This document shows, in pieces, positions 1 through 7,656 of a stretch of DNA of 19,047 nt. Position numbers and translations under genes: made by a program. Location of the stretch: positions 1 through 19,047 of the forward strand of contig CAYWRO010000065.1 in the NCBI GenBank assembly GCA_964460345.1. Reading direction: 5' to 3'. This DNA comes from CAYWRO01 sp964460345 (GTDB taxonomy: Bacteria > Planctomycetota > Phycisphaerae > Phycisphaerales > UBA1924). The notes beneath the pieces are model-generated. The model saw only the letters and a program-made list of their open reading frames with translations, was not told the origin of the DNA and ran no database searches. How positions within the stretch are numbered: position 1 is the stretch's first letter; every line of letters begins with the position of its first letter.

Positions 1-54
1 GCCGTCCCGCCCCCCGCGGCGAGTTTGCCCACACGACCTGACAAGGTGAGCTTC

Positions 55-3000
55 ATGACGAAGGTTCGCTGTCTGCTGCGTGCTACCGGCGCGCTCATCG
101 CCCTCGCGCTCGCGCCCGTTCCCGCCGCGAGCGCGCAGCTCCTGGTGGGCGTGGAGAGCTTCGCCGATGAGCCGACCTTCGAGGGCGTGTACGTCTATGA
201 CCTGGCCCGCGGCACGCGGCGGCTGCTGTTTGTGCCGGCCGATGAACCGGCGTTCGCCGCGGCGGACGGCGTGGCGGGCATGGCGGCCGATGACGATGCG
301 GGCGTTATCTACATGGTCTCCGGGGACAACCTGTTCGCGGCGTCTTATGACCCGGCGGACCCCTTCGCGCCGGTCTCCGTCGAGAAGCTCGGCGACCTGC
401 GCAACCCGGAGACAAACACGATAAGCCACGCGGTGACGGGGCTCGCCTTTGCCAATGGCAACCTGTACGCCGTGGATGCGCAGTTCAGCGCCGGGTTTCC
501 GACGCCGGAGGGGATTTACCGAGTCGACCCCGCCGCGCTGACGACGACGCTCGTGGTGGATCTGACGAGCGTCTCCGAGTTGCTCGACCCCGGCGGCTTC
601 GCCTTCAACCCGGCGACGAACCTTTTTTACATCACGAGCGACGATGCGGACGGGATCGGCGGCGCCGGGCGCGGGCTGTACTCGGTCGATGTCTTTGATG
701 CGCTCGGCGGCGGCGTGGGAGCGGTCGCGTTTGTGACGGGCTATCCGACGACGCCGGGCACGTCGAACGATGTGGACGGGCTGGCGATCGGCGACAACAA
801 GGCCTTCTTCGTGCATGATGGGCCGGGGCAGTTCGGCGTGTGGGACTTTGCGCTCGGCGCGTTCGCCGCGCCGATCCAGACGCCGTGGATCATCGGCCAC
901 GAGTTTTCCGGCGGCGCGTGGGCGCCGTCGCTCGCGCCGGCGCCGCGGGACCATGACCTGGTCATCACGATGACGGACAGCGCGGATCCTTTCTATGCGC
1001 TCAACGCGCCGCTCACCTACACGGTGACGGTCACGAACGATTCGCTCGTCCCGACCAGCAACGTCGTCGTCTCCACCACGCTGGACACGACGACGACGTT
1101 CTTCAGCACGACCGGCGGCGGAACGCACAACGGCGGCGTCGTCATCACGAATCTCGGCATGCTCGCGCCGCTGGCGACGGCCTCCTTCGACATCGTCGTG
1201 CTCTCCACGATCCAGACGACCGCGCTCGCCTCGAGCACGGTCGCCGGCACGCAGGTCGATCCGGACTTGACGAACAACACGGCGAGCGAGGAAACGCTGA
1301 TCGTGCTCGATGCGGACCTGGAGGCGACGATGGTCGCCACGCCGAACCCGATCGTGGGGGCCGGCTCGAGCAACATCACGTATCACGTCACCGTCACGAA
1401 CAACGGGCCGCTCGCCGCCAACGACGTCGATGTGAACGTCTTCCTCGATCCTGGAACGACGTTCGTCTCGGCGAGCGCGGGCTCGCTGATGAACGGCGTG
1501 CTCGTCGCCAACTTTCCGACGATCAACGACGGTCAGACGGTGAGCTTTGACGTGATCGCGTCACCCACGTCAACCGGGCGCTTTACCGCCTCGGTCGACG
1601 CCGTCATCAACGGCGGGCCGTCCGCCGATCCCGATCTCGACAACAACTTCCGCATGTTCACAAGCGCGGTCGTCGACGCCCTGCCGCATGCTGTGGCGGA
1701 AGTCATCTACTCGACGATCGCGATACATGACAGCTCGCTCGTGCCGGGCGGCCGGCCGGGCGAGCGCTTCAGCGACTTCGATCGCCCGTATCGCAGCCCG
1801 GACGGCTCGCGCTGGATCATGGGCGCCTTTACCGATACCGAAGACCGGGCCAGCGCCGAGATCGTCGTGACGGGCAGTGGCCATGCCGGCCAAGTCGCCG
1901 TGCGCACGCAGGAGACGAGCGTCGGCTTCGAGCTTCTCGAAACCATCGACACGTACCTGTCCATCAACGATGCGGGCCAGTTCGCCTTCGCCGCGAATGG
2001 CGACGGCTTCGACGACGCCGACGAGCTTATCGTGAAGTTCGACGGCTCACAGTTCATCGTCGTCGCGCGCGAAGGCGACCCCGTTCCCGCCGATCCGACC
2101 GTCAACTACTCAAGCCAGATGAAGACGGCCAGCATCCAGCAGGACGGCGCCGTTTCCTTCGATGCCGACACCGACGGCGCGACCGAGACGGACCAGATCC
2201 TGCTCAGCAACGACGGCCACGGCATCATCGCCCGCGAAGGCATCCACATTCCCGCAAACCAGGCAGGCGGCACGACGCACGCGTGGTCCTTTTTCACCGG
2301 CCCCGCCCAGCCGGACGACAACGCCGACAACGACGTCTTCCAGGTTGATGACACCGGTGAAAACTGGATCGTCCGCGGCAACCACGAGGGCGACACGACG
2401 AGCGACAACATCGCCGCCTTCAACAACATCATCTTCGCGCAGGAGGGCGTGGCGCTGCCTGGCTTCACTTCGCCCATCCCGGCAGACACGTCGGTGTTCC
2501 GTCACTATCTCTCCCGCCGCGGCGGGCACTTCGCGGCCCGCGGCGACAACGCGGACGGCGCCGACTGGATCATGATCGATGGCCAGGTCGTCACCTGGAC
2601 CGGACAGCCGACGTACTCAGGATCCGAGGAGATCTGGTTTGAGGCCGTCGCGCGCACGCATCAGGTCGCGGTCGTCAACAACGATGGCGACTACGTCATC
2701 GGCGGCTTTTCCGATGCGCCCGGAGCGGAGAACTGCATCGCCGTTCTTAACAACGCGGTCGAGATCTATCGGGAAGGCCAGCCGATCGCGCTGGATGCAG
2801 ATGGCCTTTTCAATGACAACGTCTTCTTCTGGTCTTTCCAGGACAACGATGCGTTCCTCACCGAAGACGGTTGGTTCTACTTTGTGGCCGACCTGAAGGA
2901 TGGGCATGGAAACGTCGGTGTCGGGCAAGTCTTCGCACGCCTGCCGGTCGATCTCGGCGCGCCGCCCCCCTGTCCGTGCGAACTCGATGATGCCGCAGTC

Positions 3001-3153
3001 GTCGATGTCTTCGACCTGCTGGCGTATCTGGATCTCTGGTTCGCCTCCGACGAGGCCGCCGACCTGGACGGCGAGTCCGGCATCGATGTCTTCGACCTGC
3101 TGGCCTTCCTGGATTGCTGGTTTCCGGCATCCGCCGGCGCGCCCTGCCCCTGA
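55..3153 (+). CDS. Large secreted protein with DUF11-type repeats and C-terminal GC-type dockerin-like module
   Basis: Start: ATG at 55 is preceded by AAGGTG at 43-48 and begins a good signal peptide (Lys-Arg n-region, hydrophobic ALIALALAPV core, AASA cleavage site near residue 27). An in-frame TTG at 25 is less likely. The mature protein is about 1000 residues. Residues ~30-295 are rich in short strands and G/D turns (GVYVYDL, GNLYAVD, GLYSVD, GVWDF) and look like a beta-propeller. Residues ~300-415 and ~418-535 are two DUF11-type beta-sandwich repeats (TYTVTVTND, TYHVTVTNNGP). Residues ~545-965 carry recurring motifs such as AREGDPVP, AREGIHIP and YREGQPI. Residues ~973-1032 form a double dockerin-like module (DVFDLLAYLDLWF, then DxDGxxGIDVFDLLAFLDCWF) with Cys at CPC, DCW and the terminal CP. 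The family is associated with planctomycete cell-surface or exported proteins. The specific function is unknown; an adhesive, matrix or polymer-binding role is inference. Confidence 0.9.
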   Translation: MTKVRCLLRATGALIALALAPVPAASAQLLVGVESFADEPTFEGVYVYDLARGTRRLLFVPADEPAFAAADGVAGMAADDDAGVIYMVSGDNLFAASYDPADPFAPVSVEKLGDLRNPETNTISHAVTGLAFANGNLYAVDAQFSAGFPTPEGIYRVDPAALTTTLVVDLTSVSELLDPGGFAFNPATNLFYITSDDADGIGGAGRGLYSVDVFDALGGGVGAVAFVTGYPTTPGTSNDVDGLAIGDNKAFFVHDGPGQFGVWDFALGAFAAPIQTPWIIGHEFSGGAWAPSLAPAPRDHDLVITMTDSADPFYALNAPLTYTVTVTNDSLVPTSNVVVSTTLDTTTTFFSTTGGGTHNGGVVITNLGMLAPLATASFDIVVLSTIQTTALASSTVAGTQVDPDLTNNTASEETLIVLDADLEATMVATPNPIVGAGSSNITYHVTVTNNGPLAANDVDVNVFLDPGTTFVSASAGSLMNGVLVANFPTINDGQTVSFDVIASPTSTGRFTASVDAVINGGPSADPDLDNNFRMFTSAVVDALPHAVAEVIYSTIAIHDSSLVPGGRPGERFSDFDRPYRSPDGSRWIMGAFTDTEDRASAEIVVTGSGHAGQVAVRTQETSVGFELLETIDTYLSINDAGQFAFAANGDGFDDADELIVKFDGSQFIVVAREGDPVPADPTVNYSSQMKTASIQQDGAVSFDADTDGATETDQILLSNDGHGIIAREGIHIPANQAGGTTHAWSFFTGPAQPDDNADNDVFQVDDTGENWIVRGNHEGDTTSDNIAAFNNIIFAQEGVALPGFTSPIPADTSVFRHYLSRRGGHFAARGDNADGADWIMIDGQVVTWTGQPTYSGSEEIWFEAVARTHQVAVVNNDGDYVIGGFSDAPGAENCIAVLNNAVEIYREGQPIALDADGLFNDNVFFWSFQDNDAFLTEDGWFYFVADLKDGHGNVGVGQVFARLPVDLGAPPPCPCELDDAAVVDVFDLLAYLDLWFASDEAADLDGESGIDVFDLLAFLDCWFPASAGAPCP

Positions 3154-3190
3154 AACCATCAACTCGCAGATACCCGGCCCATAAATGAAA

Positions 3191-3218
3191 GAGGCCCACG
3201 CCATCCGGCGCGGGCCTC
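3191..3218 (-). terminator. Intrinsic terminator of the signalling operon
   Basis: A 12-bp stem (3191-3202 with 3207-3218) encloses a 4-nt loop. In minus-strand RNA it is fully paired, with one G-U wobble, and is followed by the U-rich stretch CTTTCATTTAT. In plus-strand RNA the same position is an A-C mismatch and no T-run follows. The hairpin therefore fits the operon ending at 3243 best, although it also lies 37 nt after the plus-strand gene and could act on both. Confidence 0.75.
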
Positions 3219-3242
3219 TGCGCTAACAAACCTTCGGCAAGC

Positions 3243-4385
3243 TCAGGCGGCCAGATCGCCGTAATCGTCGCCGTGATCCTCCTCCGGATCTCCCAGGGCG
3301 CCCCACTTGTGCTTCGGCAGGTGCCGGTGATGAACCTTGATCACGCGGGCAAGCTGGCCCGCAAAGAGCGTCCCAACCGTCTGAAGCTGCTCGGGCAGAG
3401 GCTCGACGAAGCTGTTGCGCCGATCCCGGAAGAGCATCATGATGGCCAGCGTCTCCCCGTCGTGCTCGCACGCCAGCGCGAGCACTTCTGACCCCTCCAA
3501 CCAGTCGGCATCATCGCCGATGTACTCCTCGAACTCATGCGCCGTTCGAAGGTGCCGCACCTGGGCACACGATTCGAACCGCGGCGCGACGGCGTTGGCC
3601 AGGTGGTCCAGGAGGATGTCGCATGTCTCCTTCGGGCAGTCGTAGTTGACGTACGCGCCGAGCGAGTAGTCGCCGGTCGTGGTCGGCAGGAAGATCGCCG
3701 CGTTCGTCGGCCCGGACCGCGCCAGGATGAACTCAAGCGTCGTTCGGAGGAGGGATTCGATGTCCAGCTCCTGGCGGATGAGGCTGGAAAACTCCGCGGC
3801 TGTCGTTACCTGGTTCATTTGATCTGCCAGCTCCTGGTAGGCCTGCACCAGGTCGGTGCAGAGAGAATCAACTTGACGAACGACGTTGTGACGGTCTGAG
3901 GTCAACCGGCGGCACGCGCGCTTCAGCCGCTTCACGCGCCGACGCGCATCACGAGCGGATCGAGCCCGGCCGATCGCCGCATCCACGCGGCGGACCAGGT
4001 CGCCCGGATCGACCGACCCGATGAAGTAATCCAGCGCGCCGCACTGCATCGCGGAGACCGCCTCCTCCACCCGGCCGCGGCGGCTGGCGAGAATCGCACC
4101 GATGCCCCGGCGCGACGCCACGGGCACGAGGTCCAGCCCCACTCCATCAGGCAGACGCGAATCGATCACGGCCACTTCATACCCGTTCGACGCCAGCGCG
4201 ATCCTCGCATTGGCCGCCGAGTGGACCGCCTGGCAATTGATCGAGGCGTCGGCAAGCGTCGCTTCCACGAGGTCCAGCCACGACTGGTCCCCCGAGACCA
4301 AGAGGACCGGCGCGATCAGCTCCGACCCGCGCCCCTCGGCTGCCGCGGCCTCTTGAGTTCTCCCAAACTGTGCATCCTGGCTCAT
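3243..4385 (-). CDS. Receiver-GAF protein with degenerate receiver domain
   Basis: This 380-residue cytoplasmic protein begins at ATG 4385, with GAGGAG (4391-4396) 5 nt upstream. Residues ~25-140 resemble a CheY-like receiver. The hydrophobic strand LLVSGD keeps one acidic residue (D33) instead of the usual pair. VIDSRLPDG supplies the expected phospho-acceptor D75, and S101 sits at the Thr/Ser position. The conserved Lys of the KP motif is replaced by Gly (GALDYFIGS, residue 123). An Arg-rich helical linker (~140-195) is probably a coiled coil. Residues ~195-350 have the secondary-structure rhythm of a GAF domain. The tail is His- and acid-rich (HHRHLPKHK, then EEDHGDDYGD). It is the last gene of the operon, 41 nt after the HDOD-kinase gene. 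It may be a receiver partner of the kinase or an unphosphorylated scaffold; the missing Lys favours non-canonical signalling. The GAF assignment is moderate. Confidence 0.85.
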   Translation of the reverse strand: MSQDAQFGRTQEAAAAEGRGSELIAPVLLVSGDQSWLDLVEATLADASINCQAVHSAANARIALASNGYEVAVIDSRLPDGVGLDLVPVASRRGIGAILASRRGRVEEAVSAMQCGALDYFIGSVDPGDLVRRVDAAIGRARSARDARRRVKRLKRACRRLTSDRHNVVRQVDSLCTDLVQAYQELADQMNQVTTAAEFSSLIRQELDIESLLRTTLEFILARSGPTNAAIFLPTTTGDYSLGAYVNYDCPKETCDILLDHLANAVAPRFESCAQVRHLRTAHEFEEYIGDDADWLEGSEVLALACEHDGETLAIMMLFRDRRNSFVEPLPEQLQTVGTLFAGQLARVIKVHHRHLPKHKWGALGDPEEDHGDDYGDLAA

Positions 4386-4426
4386 GAAAACTCCTCAGAT
4401 CTGGGGATATCAGCAAAAGTGCAATC

Positions 4427-6805
4427 TCAAGCCGCCCGGTGTTCCGCCTGCTCCCATCGCCAGTGCGGCACCGACACGGTCACGATGGTCCCCCCATTCC
4501 GGCGGGTCGCAAAGCGAATCTCGCCGTCATGGAGCCGGACGATTGAGTGCGCCAGCGACAGCCCCAGTCCGGGCTGACGTCCAGCCGGCTTCTCAGAGAA
4601 GAATGGGTCGAGTGCGTGTTCCATGGCGTGCGCTGACATTCCAAGTCCATCGTCCGTGACCTGCATCAAAAGTCGGTCATCCACATCGTCTGTTTGAACG
4701 CGGATCTCAACTGCACCTCGCGGACTTGCTTCAATTGCGTTGACAACCACCTCAATCAGGGCCTGTGTCATCAGCTCCCGATCGAGGCGAGCCGGCGGAA
4801 GGGGGCCATTCACGACGACCCGGATCGGGATGATCGCGTCGCGGACAGAGTCCCCACTCGTCCGTTCCTTCGCGCCGCGGACCACCTGCCCGACCAGATC
4901 GACCATCGAGACCCCCTCAAACGTGGGTTTCGGCGGCCGTGCAATCAGGTGCAGCCGCTCGATCAGTTCGCTCAGGCGGGTGGCCGCCTTCGCAATGGTC
5001 AGGGCATCCCGCTTGATCGACTCGTCATCGGTGCGGTGGGCCATCGCCTGGCTGCGGCCGCGGATCACCGTCAGCGGGTTATTGAGCTCATGGGCGGCCC
5101 CCGCCGTCAGTTCTCCAAGGCGCGCCATGGATTGCACTTCGGCAAGCCGCTTCTGTGCGTGCATCAGCTCGAGGTTGGACTGGGCAAGCTGCTCCCCTAA
5201 ACGAGTGGCTGCCTCGCGCTCGACGGCGCCCGCGACCGCCGCGCCCCAGGTCGACATGAGCGCTTCCATCTGTCGAACCCCGGTCTGCCTCGCCGCGGCG
5301 TCCCGGTCGTGGACGAGAATGACCGCAGCCTGGCGCGACCACAGCAGCGACGCCACTCGCAATCCGGGGCGGCTGGCGACACCGGGAAGGTGCTGGTCGA
5401 CCAGCCGCACGACGCGGAGCGAAGCGTCCAGCGATTCGGGCGGCTCGGCCCGCAGTTCATCCAGTTCGGCACCCGCCTCCCGCGGCGGCTCGACCGTGTG
5501 CGACGTGCGGGCCTCCCCGTTGGCGTCGTGCTCGCAGAGTCGCCACGGGCCACGAGGCTTCGTCTGCAGCAGCGTGATGTAGAGACCCTCCCCGAGCACG
5601 AGGCGCGCCGATCGTGCCACCTCGGCCAGCGTACCCGCGGGGTCAAGCCCCGGCTGTGCGGCCCGGTGGAACTGGCGGATGGCCTCGAAGACCTTTGACT
5701 GTTCGTTGCAGGAGCGGCTGCGGCGCTGCAGTGCGCTGTTCATGCGCGCGAGCTGGCGGTTCGCCGCGACGATGGCGTCCAGAAGGATCGCATCGCCTGA
5801 CTCGTCGGCCAGTCCCAGATCGCGGGCGCGCTCCGCCAGCGCATCGTGCAGCCTGGGTGTCAGACGCTGCACGCGCGCCGGGTCTAGCCCCAGCCGCTCG
5901 CATAAATCATCAAGGTCCGTGTCGAGGTTGAAGTTGCCCGACCAACCCAGGTGAAGCGACCGCGTCAGCGCATCGGCCACCTTGACCACGCCGATCAGGG
6001 CGCGGTGCTCGGTGCGCGCCAGCGCCTCGACTGGCTGCCCGTGCAGCCAGATGACGTCATGCAGTTCGTCCGGCAGATCCCATCGCTCCGCAAGGCGCTT
6101 GCCCGCCGTGTGATGATCAAGCCCCAGCACCTCATGCTCATACTGAGCGATGTCGCCCTGCCGATGCTCGGCGAGTTGCACGACGCGCGGATACGCCCGC
6201 GGCAGGACGATGTCGAGCACCAGCTTGCCCAGGTCATGCATCAACCCCGCCGTGAAGGCGTGTGACGGATCAATTTTCATTGACCGGTGCTCGCGACAGA
6301 TCAGCTCCGCACTGCACGCCACGGCGATGGAATGCTGCCAGAAGGCAATGCGGTCGAATGACGGGACATCTGGTTCGGCGGCCCGCCCGGCCTTCTCGGC
6401 ACGCTCGCGCTGCAGGCGATCACCGAGTTCAAAGACCTGCACGCTCAGCAGCAATGACCGGACCGTATCCAGCCCCAGCAGCACCACCGCGCGCTCGACC
6501 GTCTGGATCCGGTCTCCCAGCCCCAGTTCCGCCCGCCGGCACAGCGACAGAACCTTCGCGCTGAGCGAGGGGTCCAGCTCAATCAGCCGGATGATCTCCT
6601 TCAGATCCGCATCGTCCTGGCTGCCGAGTCGCATCAACCGCATGGCCAGCGGCGGCAACGTCGGAAGCGATTCAATCTCGCTCAGCACGAGATCGGGACC
6701 GCGTCCGGCCGGGACGGACGGCTGCCTCCCACCGGTCGACGCGCCGGCGCCGCCGCCGTGTGACGACGATCCGGCGTCCGCGGCTGGGTACGGCAACTCA
6801 GACAC
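4427..6805 (-). CDS. HDOD domain-histidine kinase hybrid
   Basis: This 792-residue soluble protein has no membrane segment. Translation starts at GTG 6805, 2 nt after the TAA of the upstream gene. GAGGTG inside the end of that gene serves as ribosome-binding site, so the two are translationally coupled. After a Gly/Ser-rich lead, residues ~42-260 form an HDOD domain (LPTLPPLAMRLM, ELDPSLSAKVLSL, AVVLLGLDTVRSLLL). It retains a histidine-aspartate pair in MHDLGK (H190-D191) and a later HH pair (231-232). Residues ~365-535 look GAF-like, followed by a coiled coil. The kinase part is complete: H-box AAHELNNP with phospho-accepting H572, N-box VVVNAIEAS (N689), G1 DDGLGM (718-723), F-box PFFSEK and G2 GLGLSLAHS (746-754). 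Kinases with these boxes autophosphorylate and pass phosphate to receiver aspartates; the flanking genes supply two receivers. The signal sensed is unknown. Confidence 0.92.
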   Translation of the reverse strand: MSELPYPAADAGSSSHGGGAGASTGGRQPSVPAGRGPDLVLSEIESLPTLPPLAMRLMRLGSQDDADLKEIIRLIELDPSLSAKVLSLCRRAELGLGDRIQTVERAVVLLGLDTVRSLLLSVQVFELGDRLQRERAEKAGRAAEPDVPSFDRIAFWQHSIAVACSAELICREHRSMKIDPSHAFTAGLMHDLGKLVLDIVLPRAYPRVVQLAEHRQGDIAQYEHEVLGLDHHTAGKRLAERWDLPDELHDVIWLHGQPVEALARTEHRALIGVVKVADALTRSLHLGWSGNFNLDTDLDDLCERLGLDPARVQRLTPRLHDALAERARDLGLADESGDAILLDAIVAANRQLARMNSALQRRSRSCNEQSKVFEAIRQFHRAAQPGLDPAGTLAEVARSARLVLGEGLYITLLQTKPRGPWRLCEHDANGEARTSHTVEPPREAGAELDELRAEPPESLDASLRVVRLVDQHLPGVASRPGLRVASLLWSRQAAVILVHDRDAAARQTGVRQMEALMSTWGAAVAGAVEREAATRLGEQLAQSNLELMHAQKRLAEVQSMARLGELTAGAAHELNNPLTVIRGRSQAMAHRTDDESIKRDALTIAKAATRLSELIERLHLIARPPKPTFEGVSMVDLVGQVVRGAKERTSGDSVRDAIIPIRVVVNGPLPPARLDRELMTQALIEVVVNAIEASPRGAVEIRVQTDDVDDRLLMQVTDDGLGMSAHAMEHALDPFFSEKPAGRQPGLGLSLAHSIVRLHDGEIRFATRRNGGTIVTVSVPHWRWEQAEHRAA

Positions 6806-6807
6806 GC

Positions 6808-7404
6808 TTACACCTCGAGCAGTTCGCCGATCTTCTTCAGGAGCGTGTCAAGGTCGAAGGGCTTCCGCAGGAACGCATCGCCTCCGGCGGCCAGAAGCCG
6901 ATCGATTTCCTCCTGGTTCACGACGCCGCTGACGAAGATCACCTTCGTGTCCCGGCTCTCCTCTCGCTCGCGGAGGCGCTGGCAGACGATGTTGCCGTTG
7001 ATGTCCGGGAGCATGTAGTCCAGGATCAGCAGGTGCGGCTTGAAGGACTCGGTGAGCATGCCCGCGTCGTAACCGGTCCCGCACGTCCGAATCTCAAAGC
7101 GGTCATCGCGCCCGAGAATGTCCTCGAAGAGCTCGATGATCTGAGGATCGTCATCGACGACCAGGATGCGCTTGAAGCCTTCCTCCAGGATCTCCGTGGG
7201 GATCCCGTTGGCGCGCATGAACTTGATCAGTTCCGCGCGCGGAATCCGCCGGAAGCGCGAGCCCGGCACCCGGAAGCCCCCCAGTCGCCCATTGTCGAAG
7301 CAGCGGATGATGGTCTGCTGGCTCACTTTGCAGATCTCGGCCGCCTCGCCGGTTGTGAAGATCTTCTTGTCGGCCCACTTGCTCGTGTCGTTTGCCGTTG
7401 TCAT
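6808..7404 (-). CDS. Response regulator with N-terminal excisionase/MerR-type helix-turn-helix
   Basis: This 198-residue protein starts at ATG 7404, with an AGAGGG ribosome-binding site about 7 nt upstream. Residues ~15-67 are a winged HTH of the excisionase/MerR type (FTTGEAAEICKVSQQTIIRCFDNGRL, then FRVPGSRFRRIPRAEL). Residues ~78-197 are a canonical receiver with acidic cluster D84-D86, phospho-acceptor D129 in LILDYMLPD, S159 and K181 in LRKPF. The DNA-binding domain precedes the receiver, the reverse of the common OmpR/NarL order; this arrangement is recurrent in planctomycetes. It is the first gene of the operon and overlaps the kinase gene's ribosome-binding site, so it is the probable direct output of the kinase. 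Targets are unknown; autoregulation through 7405-7656 is inference. Confidence 0.93.
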   Translation of the reverse strand: MTTANDTSKWADKKIFTTGEAAEICKVSQQTIIRCFDNGRLGGFRVPGSRFRRIPRAELIKFMRANGIPTEILEEGFKRILVVDDDPQIIELFEDILGRDDRFEIRTCGTGYDAGMLTESFKPHLLILDYMLPDINGNIVCQRLREREESRDTKVIFVSGVVNQEEIDRLLAAGGDAFLRKPFDLDTLLKKIGELLEV

Positions 7405-7656
7405 TGCGGACCCTCTCGCGGGAACCTTGGAATGTCACCCCGGCGCCGGGACCTCTCCGGCGCGAGCTCCGCTTTCCCACTCCTTCCGGATTGCCGTATC
7501 GACGCAAGGTTTGCCTAACTTGACACCGCTTCGCCAGACCGGCCCGCCTTGCAAACTATTGAGGTCCGATAGCCGCGGCCGATAGCGCTCCACAGCGAAC
7601 GCTCCTGCTGCAACACCGCCGCGACGCCTCCGAACGTGACACCCTGCACTCCCACA
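7405..7656. promoter_or_regulatory. Divergent control region between signalling operon and methyltransferase gene
   Basis: This gap separates two divergent genes and should hold both promoters. I see a direct repeat CCGATAG at 7566-7572 and 7579-7585 (13 nt start to start). There is also a pair of overlapping inverted repeats, GCAAGG 7504-7509 / CCTTGC 7547-7552 and GTTTGC 7509-7514 / GCAAAC 7551-7556. A TTGACA lies at 7520-7525, but no matching -10 is spaced 16-18 nt from it. No ORF in the gap looks real. Confidence 0.4.

Noticed and set aside
25..54. TTG start at 25 for the first gene
   Set aside because: ATG 55 has a properly spaced AAGGTG and begins directly with the signal peptide.
4740..5582. 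Plus-strand open frame inside the kinase gene
   Set aside because: It is Ser/Arg-rich and opposite the kinase catalytic region, whose motifs are intact in the other strand.
7520..7525. TTGACA as a -35 element for the methyltransferase gene
   Set aside because: No acceptable -10 hexamer lies 16-18 nt downstream; that stretch is GC-rich.
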